DNA of 64,000 nucleotides from Streptomyces sp. NBC_01498 (GCF_036327775.1 NZ_CP109598.1:3224001-3288000); one strand, 5' to 3'. Positions 25,204-34,144 are shown, counted from the stretch's first letter. Notes: generated by a model from the sequence alone, not told the origin. A program made the numbers and translations.

Positions 25204-25554
25204 ATACCGCCCTGACCGCTCCTCAAACCGTACGCCTTGTGTAGGTACCCGACCAGCGGCGTCAACCCGCGGAGGGGCGGAGCGCGGCAGATCGGCACAT
25301 CGCGGCTCCGGACGATCCCCGTGCAGGTCCCGGTACGAGGGTGTTGTCCCCCCAACTGGACAGCGCTCACCGGCAACGCCTCCATCGCCGTCGCCAGCCG
25401 GAAAGGCGCCTACTTCACCGACATCCGTGCAGCACTCGCCACCCTCATCCGCGACACAGAAGCCGGCGAGCCGGCACCCTCCTGTAGACGAGCGTGCCGG
25501 GGCCGAGCGCGACCGCGCCCCCGCCCCGGCACCTTCCAGCCCGTGCGTCCCCGT
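25204..25554. other. Island right flank with a possible gene fragment
   Basis: This stretch separates the AAA gene from the kynureninase stop. In the plus strand, 25345-25480 has strongly coding-like codon use and reads NWTALTGNASIAVASRKGAY followed by FTDIRAALATLIRDTEAGEP, with no start or recognisable family. It may be the truncated 3' end of a gene lost when the island inserted. Nothing else is evident. Confidence 0.35.
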
Positions 25555-26811
25555 CTACGCCGAGGTCGGCGCCGGGGTCGTCGGCGGGATCTCCCGCAGT
25601 ACCTGCCCCAGCACCCGCGCCGCGCGTTCCGTGTCGCGGAAGCCTACGTACAGCGGGGTGAAGCCGAAGCGCAGGATGTCCGGGCGGCGGAGGTCGCCGA
25701 TGACGCCGCGGGTGATCAGGTCCGTCATCACCGCGGGGGCCTCCGCGCAGCGCAGGGCCACCTGGCTGCCGCGTTCCGCGTGGGGCTCCGGGGTCAGTGA
25801 GGCGACCCGGTCCGGCGGGGCGTACGCCGACACGCAGCGCAGGAAGAAGTCCGTCAGCGCCAGGCTCTTGGCGCGCAGGACGTCCAGCGAGACGCCGTCC
25901 CACACGTCGAGCGACGCCTCCAGTGCCAGCATGGAGAGGATGTCCGGTGTGCCGACCCGGCCGCGTGTCGCGCCCTGCGCCGCCGCGTAGCCGGGTGTCA
26001 TGCCGAACGGGTCGACGTGCGAGGTCCAGCCCGGGAGCGGGGAGTCGAAGGCCGCCTGGTGGCGTTCGGCGACGTACAGGAAGGCCGGTGAACCCGGTCC
26101 GCCGTTCAGGTACTTGTACGTGCAGCCCACCGCCAGGTCGACTCCGTGCGCGTCCAGCTCGACCGGCAGGGCGCCCGCGCTGTGGCACACGTCCCAGATC
26201 GCCAGCGCGCCCGCGCCGTGCAGCGCGGCCGTGATGCCGGGAAGGTCGTGCAGCCGGCCCGTACGGAAGTCGACGTGGTTGACGAGCGCGGCGGCCGTAC
26301 GCGGGCCGGCGGCGCGCGATACGTCCGCGGGGGACACCGGTACCACGCGCAGGGAGGTCATCCGCGCCGCCGACTCGGCGATGTAGCCGTCCGTGGGGAA
26401 CGTCTCGGCGTCCACGAGGAGTTCGTCGCGGCCCTCCCCCGCCAGCCGGGCCGCCGCCACAACCGCCTTGAAAACGTTGACACTTGTGGAGTCGCCGACC
26501 ACCACCCGGCCGGGTGCCGCGCCGAGGAGCGGGGCGATCCGGTCGCCGATCCGCTCCGGGGCCGTCCACCAGCCGCCCTCCGTCCAGGAACGGATGCGCA
26601 GTTGGCCCCACTGCCGGGTGACGACGTCCTGGACGCGCGCCGGTACGTGACGGGGCAGCGCGCCCAGCGAGTTGCCGTCCAGATAGACGGAGTCGTCGTC
26701 GAGCGCGAACAGCTCGCGGCAGGACGCCAGTTGGTCCGCCGCGTCCAACTCGGCGGCCCCTTTGATCAGTTCCTCGGACATGGCTGCCCCGGACATGGCT
26801 GTCTCAGACAT
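25555..26811 (-). CDS. kynU: Kynureninase
   Basis: Kynureninase is a PLP enzyme that cleaves kynurenine to anthranilate and alanine. The 418-residue product has family landmarks DSVYLDGNSLGALPRHVPAR, the substrate/PLP region DELLVDAETFPTDGYI, AIWDVCHSAGALPV and the Schiff-base segment VGCTYKYLNGGPGSPAFLYV with its lysine. The gene overlaps the tryptophan dioxygenase stop by 8 bp. The 5' end carries three in-frame ATGs at 15-bp spacing, each in a gcagccatgtc-like context (MSETAMSGAAMSEEL), so the true start is uncertain; the first is used here. It is coexpressed with kynA. Confidence 0.95.
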   Translation of the reverse strand: MSETAMSGAAMSEELIKGAAELDAADQLASCRELFALDDDSVYLDGNSLGALPRHVPARVQDVVTRQWGQLRIRSWTEGGWWTAPERIGDRIAPLLGAAPGRVVVGDSTSVNVFKAVVAAARLAGEGRDELLVDAETFPTDGYIAESAARMTSLRVVPVSPADVSRAAGPRTAAALVNHVDFRTGRLHDLPGITAALHGAGALAIWDVCHSAGALPVELDAHGVDLAVGCTYKYLNGGPGSPAFLYVAERHQAAFDSPLPGWTSHVDPFGMTPGYAAAQGATRGRVGTPDILSMLALEASLDVWDGVSLDVLRAKSLALTDFFLRCVSAYAPPDRVASLTPEPHAERGSQVALRCAEAPAVMTDLITRGVIGDLRRPDILRFGFTPLYVGFRDTERAARVLGQVLREIPPTTPAPTSA

Positions 26812-27649
26812 GGCTGCGCGCCGTCCACAGCTCCGGGAACACGTTCTTCTGCGCGCGCTTCTCCAGCCACGCAACCCCGGCGGACCCGCCCGTGCCGGTC
26901 TTGGACCCCATCGCCCGCCGCGTCGCCACCAGATGGTCGTTGCGCCATCGCCACACCAGCTCGGCTACGTCCGTCAGCGCCTCGCCCAGCCGGATGATCT
27001 CGCCGTTCTGGTCGGGCTCCGCGTACACGTCGGCCCAGAGCTTCTCGATCGCCGGCGACGGCTCGTACTTCTGGGTGAGATCCCGGTTCAGCACCGACGC
27101 CGGCACCGGCAGCCCGCGCCGGGCGAGCAGGCTCAGCACCTCGTCGTACAGGCTCGGTTCCTGGAGCGCCTTCTCCAGCTCGGCGTGGACGCGCGGCGCG
27201 CCCCGGTGCGGGACGAGCATGGACGCCGACTTGTCGCCGAGCAGGAACTCCAGCCGCCGGTACATCGCCGACTGGAAGCCGGAGCCCTCGCCGAGGGCGC
27301 TGCGGTACGAGTTGAACTGCACGGGCGTCAGCTGGCTCAGCGGGGTCCAGGACGCGTTCAGCGCCTCCAGTTCGCGCACCGACCGCTTGAGCGCGTCGAC
27401 CGCGACCGGCACCCGGTCCTCGCGCAGCGCGCGCGACGCGGTCTCCCACTCGTGGACGATGACGGTGAACCACAGCTCCATGACCTGGGTGGTCACCAGG
27501 AAGACCATCTCGCCCGGATCGTCGGACTTCAGATGCTGGAGATGGGTGAGGACGTCCGCCTGGACGTAGTCCTCGTACGGGGTCGTACCCGCGAAGTCGA
27601 GGTTCGGGGCTTCCGAACCGGCTCCGGAGGTATCGGGGTGCTGCGACAT
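26804..27649 (-). CDS. kynA: Tryptophan 2,3-dioxygenase
   Basis: This heme enzyme opens the indole ring of tryptophan to N-formylkynurenine. The 281-residue product carries YEDYVQADVLTHLQHLKSDD, the characteristic VFLVTTQVMELWFTVIVHEW (heme-side helices), MLVPHRGAPR and a C-terminal WRWRNDHLVATRRAMGSKTG with GTGGSAGV. The ATG at 27647-27649 (MSQHPDTSG) is chosen for the GAGGAG six bases upstream; an in-frame ATG 54 bp earlier lacks one. It is the first gene of the kynA-kynU operon. Anthranilate from this pathway feeds antibiotics or quorum signals in several Streptomyces. Confidence 0.97.
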   Translation of the reverse strand: MSQHPDTSGAGSEAPNLDFAGTTPYEDYVQADVLTHLQHLKSDDPGEMVFLVTTQVMELWFTVIVHEWETASRALREDRVPVAVDALKRSVRELEALNASWTPLSQLTPVQFNSYRSALGEGSGFQSAMYRRLEFLLGDKSASMLVPHRGAPRVHAELEKALQEPSLYDEVLSLLARRGLPVPASVLNRDLTQKYEPSPAIEKLWADVYAEPDQNGEIIRLGEALTDVAELVWRWRNDHLVATRRAMGSKTGTGGSAGVAWLEKRAQKNVFPELWTARSHV

Positions 27650-27667
27650 CTCTGTCTCCTCGATATT

Positions 27668-27680
27668 GCTACCGGGTAGC
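27668..27680. promoter_or_regulatory. 13-bp palindrome upstream of kynA
   Basis: GCTACCGGGTAGC (plus strand) is a near-perfect palindrome 18 bp upstream of the kynA ATG, just before GATATCG-like sequence and the ribosome site. Its position suggests an operator or transcription-start element of the kyn operon. Confidence 0.4.
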
Positions 27681-27741
27681 GGTCCGCCCCTTCCCATCGG
27701 CATCGGAGCTCCGGTCCCCTGTTCGCATCATAATCCCGTCC

Positions 27742-28590
27742 TCACGGGACGGCCGGGCCTGTGATGTACGTCCCGTTCGCCGCGTACGGCCAGGCATTCG
27801 CACGACAGCCGTGCAACCCCTTGATCTGCTGCATCATCGCCGGAGCCGGTCCGCCCTTCCGCCCGCAGGTGAGATGGGGCCTGCCGAGCCGGTGGCCCAC
27901 CTCGTGGTTGACGATCAGCGCGCGGTACTCGGTCACCGGCCCGTCGAACTGCTCGGAGCCCAGCACCCACCGCTTGAGGTTCACGACGACGCTGCGGCCG
28001 ACCGTGCAGTTCACCTCGCCACGGGTACGCAGACCGGCAGCGCCGCAGATCCGGTCCACCGTGCCGGGCGTCGCGATCTTGACGTCGAAGTCGGCGGGGC
28101 CGGAGGCGACCAGCTGGAAGGACGTACGGCCGTCGGCGGTCCAGCCGCGCGGGTGCGCCAGAATTGTCTCGATCTCGACGGCGGCCTCCGGCGCGGGGAG
28201 TGCGATGCCCTTCTCGACCTGCACCCGGTAACGGCGTACGGCGTCGCCGGAGCCGACCGGGGAACCGGCGGCGCGGGCGGTGTGGAAGTCACCGGGGCCG
28301 TGGGAGGGCACGGGGATACGGCGGGCCGGCTCGGCGGACCGGGTGGGACCGGGACTTGAATCCGGACCTGGACCTGGACCTGGACCTGGACCTTTGATCG
28401 ACGGGGGTAAGGAGGCCGGGGGCGCGGGGGCCTTACGCGCCTCCGGGTCCGGCGCCGGACCGCTCCCGGGCCACCCGGCGAGGGCCGCGCCGCCACCGAC
28501 GACCACGGTCAGGACCACGCCGAGGAGCCCGGCGCGGGCGTACGGACGGCGACGACGGGGCCCGTGACGGGCCAGGGCACGCTTGCCCAC
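27742..28590 (-). CDS. DUF3152 secreted metalloprotease-like protein
   Basis: This 282-residue protein starts at GTG 28588-28590 (VGKRALARHG), six bases after GGGGAGAGG; the frame upstream is not coding. A basic N-terminus and membrane anchor (AGLLGVVLTVVVGGGAALAGW) is followed by a Pro/Gly linker with [10 protein letters not shown] repeats (tandem ggacct hexamers at about 28362-28391). The DUF3152 domain occupies the last 190 residues, with HEVGHRLGRPH, a zincin-like metal site, and paired cysteines (ICGAAG, EVNCTVG, LTCGRKG, HGCRAN). It is probably an extracellular enzyme tethered to the membrane. Substrate unknown. Confidence 0.88.
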   Translation of the reverse strand: MGKRALARHGPRRRRPYARAGLLGVVLTVVVGGGAALAGWPGSGPAPDPEARKAPAPPASLPPSIKGPGPGPGPGPDSSPGPTRSAEPARRIPVPSHGPGDFHTARAAGSPVGSGDAVRRYRVQVEKGIALPAPEAAVEIETILAHPRGWTADGRTSFQLVASGPADFDVKIATPGTVDRICGAAGLRTRGEVNCTVGRSVVVNLKRWVLGSEQFDGPVTEYRALIVNHEVGHRLGRPHLTCGRKGGPAPAMMQQIKGLHGCRANAWPYAANGTYITGPAVP

Positions 28591-28844
28591 GAAAGACCTC
28601 TCCCCTGCTACGACCGGCGTCGGGGGAGAGGGTGCCGGGACCTCGTACCGGATTCGATGGCGTGTGCGAGCGTAACGACCGTGTGCGGGCGGTCCGCAGT
28701 CTTTCGGACGCACACGCGCCGCAGGTCGGAGGCCGTTCGGACGGCCGGGGACCTGCGGCGCGGGGTGACGCGAGGTGACGCTAGGCGGTACGGGGGGCGC
28801 GGGGCCGGCGTGGCGGCCCGGCGGACAGGGGCTCCGCGAACGGC

Positions 28845-29258
28845 TCAGCCGAGGGTGTCGGCCGCCGTCTGGGACGAGTCCCGCAGAAAGCCCGAGCAGC
28901 GCTCGTACTCGTCCTGCTCGCCGATCGACTGCGCGGCGCGCGCGAGTGCGTGCAGGGCGCGCAGGAAGCCCCGGTTCGGCTCGTGCTCCCACGGCACCGG
29001 GCCGTGGCCCTTCCAGCCGCTGCGGCGCAGGGAGTCGAGACCGCGGTGGTAGCCCGTACGGGCGTACGCGTACGACTCCACGACCCGGCCGCTCTCGAAC
29101 GCCTCGTCGGCGAGCTGTGCCCAGGCGAGCGACGAGGTCGGGTACTTCGCCGCGACGTCGGCGGGCGCCGTCCCGTTCGCGAGGAGCTCGCGAGGTTCCG
29201 GGTCGTCGGGCAGGTGCGTGGGGGGCGGTCCCCCGAGGAGGTCTTTGTGGATGGCCAT
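28845..29258 (-). CDS. DUF3151 protein
   Basis: This 137-residue actinobacterial protein is recognised by LLGGPPPTHLPDDPEPRELL, the Trp/Ala-rich TSSLAWAQLADEAFESGRVV and VESYAYARTGYHRGLDSLRR segments and WKGHGPVPWEHEPNRGFLRA. The family is conserved next to fructose-bisphosphate aldolase in Streptomyces; its helical, TPR-like repeat suggests a binding rather than catalytic role, but the function is unknown. It is separated from fbaA here by the MFS and lyase genes and the satellite region. Confidence 0.9.
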   Translation of the reverse strand: MAIHKDLLGGPPPTHLPDDPEPRELLANGTAPADVAAKYPTSSLAWAQLADEAFESGRVVESYAYARTGYHRGLDSLRRSGWKGHGPVPWEHEPNRGFLRALHALARAAQSIGEQDEYERCSGFLRDSSQTAADTLG

Positions 29259-30039
29259 GGTTCCGAGTGTCCCAGGTCGCGCCGGAATCCGTGGCGGCGG
29301 TGCGGGTTTGCCACCGGCAATCGCGGGGCGGCGAGGAGGGCGGGTGGGGTGCGCGGGAGGGTGGGCGGGCTGGCGGGCGAGGAGGGACGGGGAACCGCGG
29401 GCCGGGGGGCGGGGGCTGACGTGGGGCGTCAGGAGGCGGGGGCAGGGCCCGGGGGCAGACGTCCGGCATCAGGGGCCAGGCGTCAGGGCTGGGCGTCGGG
29501 CGTCAGCGTCGGAGGCCGGGGCCGGGCGTCGGGCTCACGCGCCGGGCGTCAGAGGCCGGGGGCAGACGTGGGGCCTCAAGAGGCGGGGGCAGGGCCAGGC
29601 ATCAGGGCTGGGCGTCAGCGTCGGAGGCCAGGGCCGGGCGTCAGGCTCGCGCGCCAGGCGTCAGAGGCCGGGGCCAGGCGTCAGGGGCCAGGGGTCAGCG
29701 TCGGAGGCCGGGGCCGGGCGTCGGGCTCACGCGCCGGGCGTCAGAGGCCGGGGCCGGGCGTCAGGCGTCAGGGGCCAGGGGCCAGGGGCCAGCGTCGGAG
29801 GCCGGGCGTCGGGCTCGCCCGCCTGTCCGTCCCATACGCACCGCCCGCCCAGTACGCACCGCCCGCACCGCCCGCGCCGCCCGCGCCGCACACGGGCACC
29901 ACCCCTCCCGCCCGTCCCGCACCCACCACCAGGCTCACGCCCCCACCCGTCCCGCACCCACCACCAGGCTCACGCCCCCACCCGTCCCGCACCCACCACC
30001 AGGCTCACGCCCCCACCCGTCCCGCACCCACCACCAGGC
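29259..30039. repeat. GGCGTCAGGGGCCGGGG satellite and 35-bp tandem array
   Basis: The interval divides in two. From about 29420 to 29815 there are more than ten imperfect copies of gggcgtcaggggccagg-type units, some in larger blocks (ggctcgcgcgccaggcgtcagaggccggggc recurs). From about 29906 to 30045 a 35-bp unit ending aggctcacgcc occurs four times at exact 35-bp spacing (ends at 29931, 29966, 30001, 30036). The last copy contains the MFS stop codon, so the array grew from the 3' end of that gene. The units touch each other, which excludes CRISPR. Confidence 0.85.
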
Positions 30040-31548
30040 TCACGCCTCCGCCCGGTACGCGCCGTCCGCGTCACCCGGCTCCGCCCGTACCGTCGGCTCC
30101 AGCGGGGGCGCCGACAGGCCGCAGTTCACCTTGCACTGCGGCAGGCTCGGGGCCGCCGCGCCCGCCTTCGCACTCGCGTCGGCCTTGCCCGGCGCCCGTA
30201 CCCTCGCCCAGGCGATCAGCGCCCCCAGCACCAGCACCCCCGCGAGCATCGGCATAGCCCGGTCGAACGCCGCGTCGAACTGCGTCGCCGACCGGTACAC
30301 CTCCGGCCCCATGCCCGCCAGCAGCGGCAGCGCCGCCACCGCGAGGAGGCCCGCGGCCCGCGCGGCGGCGTTGTTGATGCCGCTGGCCAGCCCCGCCCGC
30401 GCGTTGTCGACGGACGCCAGGACGGTCGCGGTCAGCGGCGCGACCAGCGTCACCATCCCGAGGCCCATCACCACCAGCGCGGGCAGGACGTCCCTGACGT
30501 ACGACGCGTCCGCCCCACCGCCCACCCGCAGCATCAGCAGCAGCCCGGCGGCGCACAGCAACGGCCCCAGCGTCAGCGGGATGCGTGGTCCGATCCGCGA
30601 GGCCAGCTCCCCCGATCTGGCGGAGAACAGCAGCATCAGCACGGTCGTCGGCAGCAGCGCCGTACCGGCGGCGAGCGCCGAGTAACCCGCCACGACCTGG
30701 AGCTGCAACGCCGCCAGGAAGAAGAACCCGCCGAACGCCGCGTACACGCACAGCGTCACCAGGTTGACCGACGTGAACAGGCGCGAGGAGAAGATCGACG
30801 GCGGCAGCATCGGATCCGGCCGCCGCCGCTCCAGCAGCACGAACGCCACCGCCACCAGCACCCCCGCCGCCCCCGACCACCACACCTTCGCGATCAGCGC
30901 GTACGTCACCAGCCCCAGCGCCAGGGCGCCCAGCGCCGCGCCCAGCACGTCGAAACTCCCGTGCTTCGCCGGGTCCCGCGACTCCGGTACGTGCCGCAGC
31001 GCCACCGGCACACAGATCGCGGCCAGCGGCACGTTCAGCAGGAAGACCCACCGCCAGCCGGGCCCGTCCACCAGGAATCCGCCCAGGAACGGCCCGACCG
31101 CCGCCCCCACGCCCCCGAACCCCGACCACAGCCCCACCGCCCGCGCCCGGTCGTCCGGATGGAAACTGCCCTGGATCAGCGCCAGCGACCCGGGCACCAG
31201 CAGCGCCCCGCCGACCCCCTGGAGGGCGCGCGCGAGGATCAGCACCTCGGCGGTGGGCGCGATCCCGCACAGCAGCGACCCGATCGCGAACCACACGATT
31301 CCCAGCACGAAGATCCGCCGCCGCCCGTAACGGTCCCCGAGCGACCCGCCGAGCAGGATCAGCGCGGCGAGCGTGAGCATGTACGCGTTGACCGTCCACT
31401 GGAGGTCCGCCAGATTCGCGTGCAGATCGTCACCGATGTGCGGCAGTGCGACATTGACGACGGTCGAGTCGAGCAGCGCCATGGTGGAGCCGAGCACCGT
31501 CGTCAGCACGATCCAGCGGCCGGAGGCCGTGCCCAGCCTGATGTCCAT
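30040..31548 (-). CDS. DHA2-family MFS drug exporter
   Basis: This 502-residue protein has about 14 hydrophobic segments. The opening WIVLTTVLGSTMALLDSTVV and motif A GSLGDRYGRRRIFVLG between helices 2 and 3 mark the EmrB/QacA (DHA2) proton antiporters, with motif C-like GVGAAVGPFLGGFLVDG in helix 5. The C-terminal tail is Ala/Pro-rich and carries a CKVNC pair. It probably exports a toxic or secondary compound. Its stop codon sits inside the 35-bp repeat array, so its own 3' end was the seed. Confidence 0.93.
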   Translation of the reverse strand: MDIRLGTASGRWIVLTTVLGSTMALLDSTVVNVALPHIGDDLHANLADLQWTVNAYMLTLAALILLGGSLGDRYGRRRIFVLGIVWFAIGSLLCGIAPTAEVLILARALQGVGGALLVPGSLALIQGSFHPDDRARAVGLWSGFGGVGAAVGPFLGGFLVDGPGWRWVFLLNVPLAAICVPVALRHVPESRDPAKHGSFDVLGAALGALALGLVTYALIAKVWWSGAAGVLVAVAFVLLERRRPDPMLPPSIFSSRLFTSVNLVTLCVYAAFGGFFFLAALQLQVVAGYSALAAGTALLPTTVLMLLFSARSGELASRIGPRIPLTLGPLLCAAGLLLMLRVGGGADASYVRDVLPALVVMGLGMVTLVAPLTATVLASVDNARAGLASGINNAAARAAGLLAVAALPLLAGMGPEVYRSATQFDAAFDRAMPMLAGVLVLGALIAWARVRAPGKADASAKAGAAAPSLPQCKVNCGLSAPPLEPTVRAEPGDADGAYRAEA

Positions 31549-31572
31549 GGGGGCATCATCCCCGCACGGGGG

Positions 31573-32907
31573 CTACGTGGCGAGCCGGCCCAGCGCGCGG
31601 ATCAACGCGTCCGTGCCCCGTTCGGCCTTGGCACGCGGACAGCCCACGTTGAGCCGTACGAAACCGTCGAGGCCGTACGTCGTCCCGGGCATGATCGCCA
31701 CCTTCTCGCGCTCGATCAGCTCGCGCTGGAGCGCGGCGTCGTCCACACCGAGCGGCCGGAGGTCGATCCAGGCGAGGTAACCCGCCTCGGGCGGACGCCA
31801 GCCCAGCCGGGGGAAGGCCGCGTCGAGACGGGCGGCGACCATGCGGAGGTTGCCCCGGACGTACGCGTTGAGCGCGTCCAGCCAGGGCCCGCCCTCGCGG
31901 TACGCGGCGATGTGGGCCGTCAGCGCGAGGACGGCCGGGGAGGCGAGCCCTTCGGCCGTCTCCATCCGGCGGACGAACTCGGCGTGGTCGGCGGGGTCGC
32001 CGATGACACCGTACGAACCGCTCAGCGCCGGGAAGTTGAACGACTTCGTCGCCGAGGTGACCAGCGCCCAGCGGCCGGTGGCGACATGGGTCCACGGCAG
32101 ATGGCGGCGGCCCGGCGGGGCGAACTCGGGGTGCACGAAGTCGGCGTGTATCTCGTCGCTGATGACCGCGACGCCGTACGCCTCCGCGAGCCGGGCGAAC
32201 TCCGTCAGCTCACCCTCCGACCACACCCGGCCCGTCGGATTGTGCGGCGAGCAGAGGATCAGCACCGTACTGTCGGCGCGCGCCAGCTCCCGCTCCAGGG
32301 CGGCCATGTCACCCACCGGCGCCCCGCGCAGTTCACGGCCGAGCCCGGTGACCGCCTTGCGGAAACCGTCGTACGTGGGGGTGTGGACGACCACGGCCTC
32401 ACCGGGCGCGCTCCACATGCGCAGCAGTTGCGACACCTGGTTGAGCACGGACGGCCCGTACACGACACGGTCGGTGTCGAGGTCGGTGGCGTGGCGGGTG
32501 GCGAACCAGTGGCGCAGCGCGGACAGGAAGTCCTTGTGCCGCCAGTCCGTGTAGCCCAGGACACCGTGCGCGAGGCGCGCGTGGAGCGCGGCCAGCACCT
32601 CGGGCGGGGAAGCGAAGTCCATGTCGGAGATGGTGAAGGGCAGCAGCCCGGCCACGCCGAACCGGTCGGCGACACCGTCCCACTGGACGCTCCACGTGCC
32701 GAGGCGGTCGACGGGGGTGTCGAAGTCGTAGGCCGGGGTTCCGGGGGGTGGCGTTCCGGGGGGTGGGGCGGCGGCGTGGGCCGGGGTTCCGGGGGGTGGG
32801 GCGGCATGGGGTGGGGCGGCGTGCGGCGGCGGGCTTCCGGCGCGCGCGGTCCCGTCGTCCACGGTCCCGTCGTCCATCGTCTGGTCCTCCACAGCGCGGT
32901 CGTCCAC
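31573..32907 (-). CDS. MalY/PatB-family PLP C-S lyase or aminotransferase
   Basis: This 444-residue type I PLP enzyme has SDMDFASPPEVLAAL, LCSPHNPTGRVWSEGEL, ISDEIHADFVH and the Schiff-base motif TSATKSFNFPALSGSYG. These are the MalY/PatB (cystathionine beta-lyase) markers. The start is GTG 32905-32907, nine bases after GGAGGAGGA; an in-frame ATG lies 30 bp further in. About 65 N-terminal residues before DFDTPVDRLGTWSVQWD are a His/Pro/Ala-rich tail made of pptp-like repeats (33-bp gcgttccgggg units at about 32735-32830), absent from usual family members. Confidence 0.9.
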   Translation of the reverse strand: MDDRAVEDQTMDDGTVDDGTARAGSPPPHAAPPHAAPPPGTPAHAAAPPPGTPPPGTPAYDFDTPVDRLGTWSVQWDGVADRFGVAGLLPFTISDMDFASPPEVLAALHARLAHGVLGYTDWRHKDFLSALRHWFATRHATDLDTDRVVYGPSVLNQVSQLLRMWSAPGEAVVVHTPTYDGFRKAVTGLGRELRGAPVGDMAALERELARADSTVLILCSPHNPTGRVWSEGELTEFARLAEAYGVAVISDEIHADFVHPEFAPPGRRHLPWTHVATGRWALVTSATKSFNFPALSGSYGVIGDPADHAEFVRRMETAEGLASPAVLALTAHIAAYREGGPWLDALNAYVRGNLRMVAARLDAAFPRLGWRPPEAGYLAWIDLRPLGVDDAALQRELIEREKVAIMPGTTYGLDGFVRLNVGCPRAKAERGTDALIRALGRLAT

Positions 32908-33112
32908 GGTGAACGGTCCTCCTCCGGGCCCGGTGCCCGCGTGCGGCGTGCACCCGCGCGGTCCTGGTCCCGGCTCTGGTCCTCGTCCTCGTCCTCGTAC
33001 TCGTCCTTGTACGGGTCCTGATCCCCGGTCCTGATCCCCGGTCCTGGTCCCGGGACAGCCCACGGGCCCGGCATCGCGAACGACACCGGGCCCGCGAGGT
33101 GGAAACGGTCGG

Positions 33113-34144
33113 CTACTTGAGCCGGGTGCCCTTCGACCGCAGCGCGGCGCACGCCTCGGTCACGCGCGCGGCCATGCCCGCCTCGGCCAGCTTGCCCCAG
33201 GTGCGCGGGTCGTACGTCTTCTTGGAGCCGACCTCGCCGTCGACCTTCAGCACACCGTCGTAGTTGCGGAACACGTGGTCCACGACCGGCCGCGTGAAGG
33301 CGTACTGGGTGTCGGTGTCCAGGTTCATCTTCACGACGCCGTTCTCCAGCGCCGTCGCGATCTCCTCGGCCGAGGAACCGGAACCGCCGTGGAAGACGAA
33401 GTCGAACGGCTGGCTGCCGGCGGGCTTGCCGTACTTGTTGGCGACACCCTCCTGGAGGTCCTTCAGCAGCTCGGGACGGAGCACCACGTTGCCCGGCTTG
33501 TAGACGCCGTGCACGTTGCCGAAGGACGCGGCCAGCAGGTAGCGGCCCTTCTCGCCCAGGCCCAGGGCCTCGGCGGTGCGCAGCGCGTCGTCGACGGTCG
33601 TGTAGAGGGAGTCGTTGATCTCGTGCGAGACGCCGTCCTCCTCACCGCCGGTCGGGGTGATCTCGACCTCAAGGACGATCTTCGCGGCGGCGGCCTGCGC
33701 GAGCAGCGTCTCGCCGATGTCGAGGTTGTCGGCGAGGGTCTCGGCGGAGCCGTCCCACATGTGCGACTGGAAGAGCGGGTTACGGCCGGCCTTGACGCGC
33801 TCGGCCGACACGGCGAGCAGCGGACGGACGTACGTGTCCAGCTTGTCCTTGGGGCAGTGGTCGGTGTGCAGCGCGACGGTGATGTCGTACTTGGCGGCCA
33901 CGATGTGCGCGAACTCCGCGAGCGCGACCGCGCCCGTCACCATGTCCTTGTTGTACTGGCCGCCGAGGAACTCCGCACCACCGGTGGACATCTGGATGAT
34001 GCCGTCGCTCTCGGCCTCCGCGAAACCGCGCAGCGCGGCGTGCAGGGTCTGCGACGAGGTCACGTTGATGGCCGGGTAGGCGAACTTGCCTGCCTTCGCC
34101 CGGTCGAGCATCTCGGCGTAGACCTCGGGGGTTGCGATGGGCAT
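33113..34144 (-). CDS. fbaA: Fructose-bisphosphate aldolase class II
   Basis: This zinc aldolase of glycolysis and gluconeogenesis cleaves fructose 1,6-bisphosphate into glyceraldehyde 3-phosphate and DHAP. The 343-residue product starts MPIATPEVYAEMLDRAKAGK and contains FAYPAINVTSSQTLHAALRG, the zinc/substrate segment VALHTDHCPKDKLD, LEVEITPTGGEEDGV and VFHGGSGSSAEEI. All metal-binding histidines expected are present. The length is normal. It is a single-gene unit in the usual actinobacterial order next to pyrE. Confidence 0.98.
   Translation of the reverse strand: MPIATPEVYAEMLDRAKAGKFAYPAINVTSSQTLHAALRGFAEAESDGIIQMSTGGAEFLGGQYNKDMVTGAVALAEFAHIVAAKYDITVALHTDHCPKDKLDTYVRPLLAVSAERVKAGRNPLFQSHMWDGSAETLADNLDIGETLLAQAAAAKIVLEVEITPTGGEEDGVSHEINDSLYTTVDDALRTAEALGLGEKGRYLLAASFGNVHGVYKPGNVVLRPELLKDLQEGVANKYGKPAGSQPFDFVFHGGSGSSAEEIATALENGVVKMNLDTDTQYAFTRPVVDHVFRNYDGVLKVDGEVGSKKTYDPRTWGKLAEAGMAARVTEACAALRSKGTRLK

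Noticed and set aside
29906..30045. Regularly spaced direct repeats resembling a CRISPR array
   Set aside because: The 35-bp units are contiguous without unique spacers and the last unit contains a coding sequence end. No cas genes are present.
29218..33021. Very long plus-strand open frame of more than 1200 codons
   Set aside because: It lies opposite the MFS and MalY-type genes and the repeat region; the frame is open only because of GC-rich third positions, and it has no homology to known proteins.
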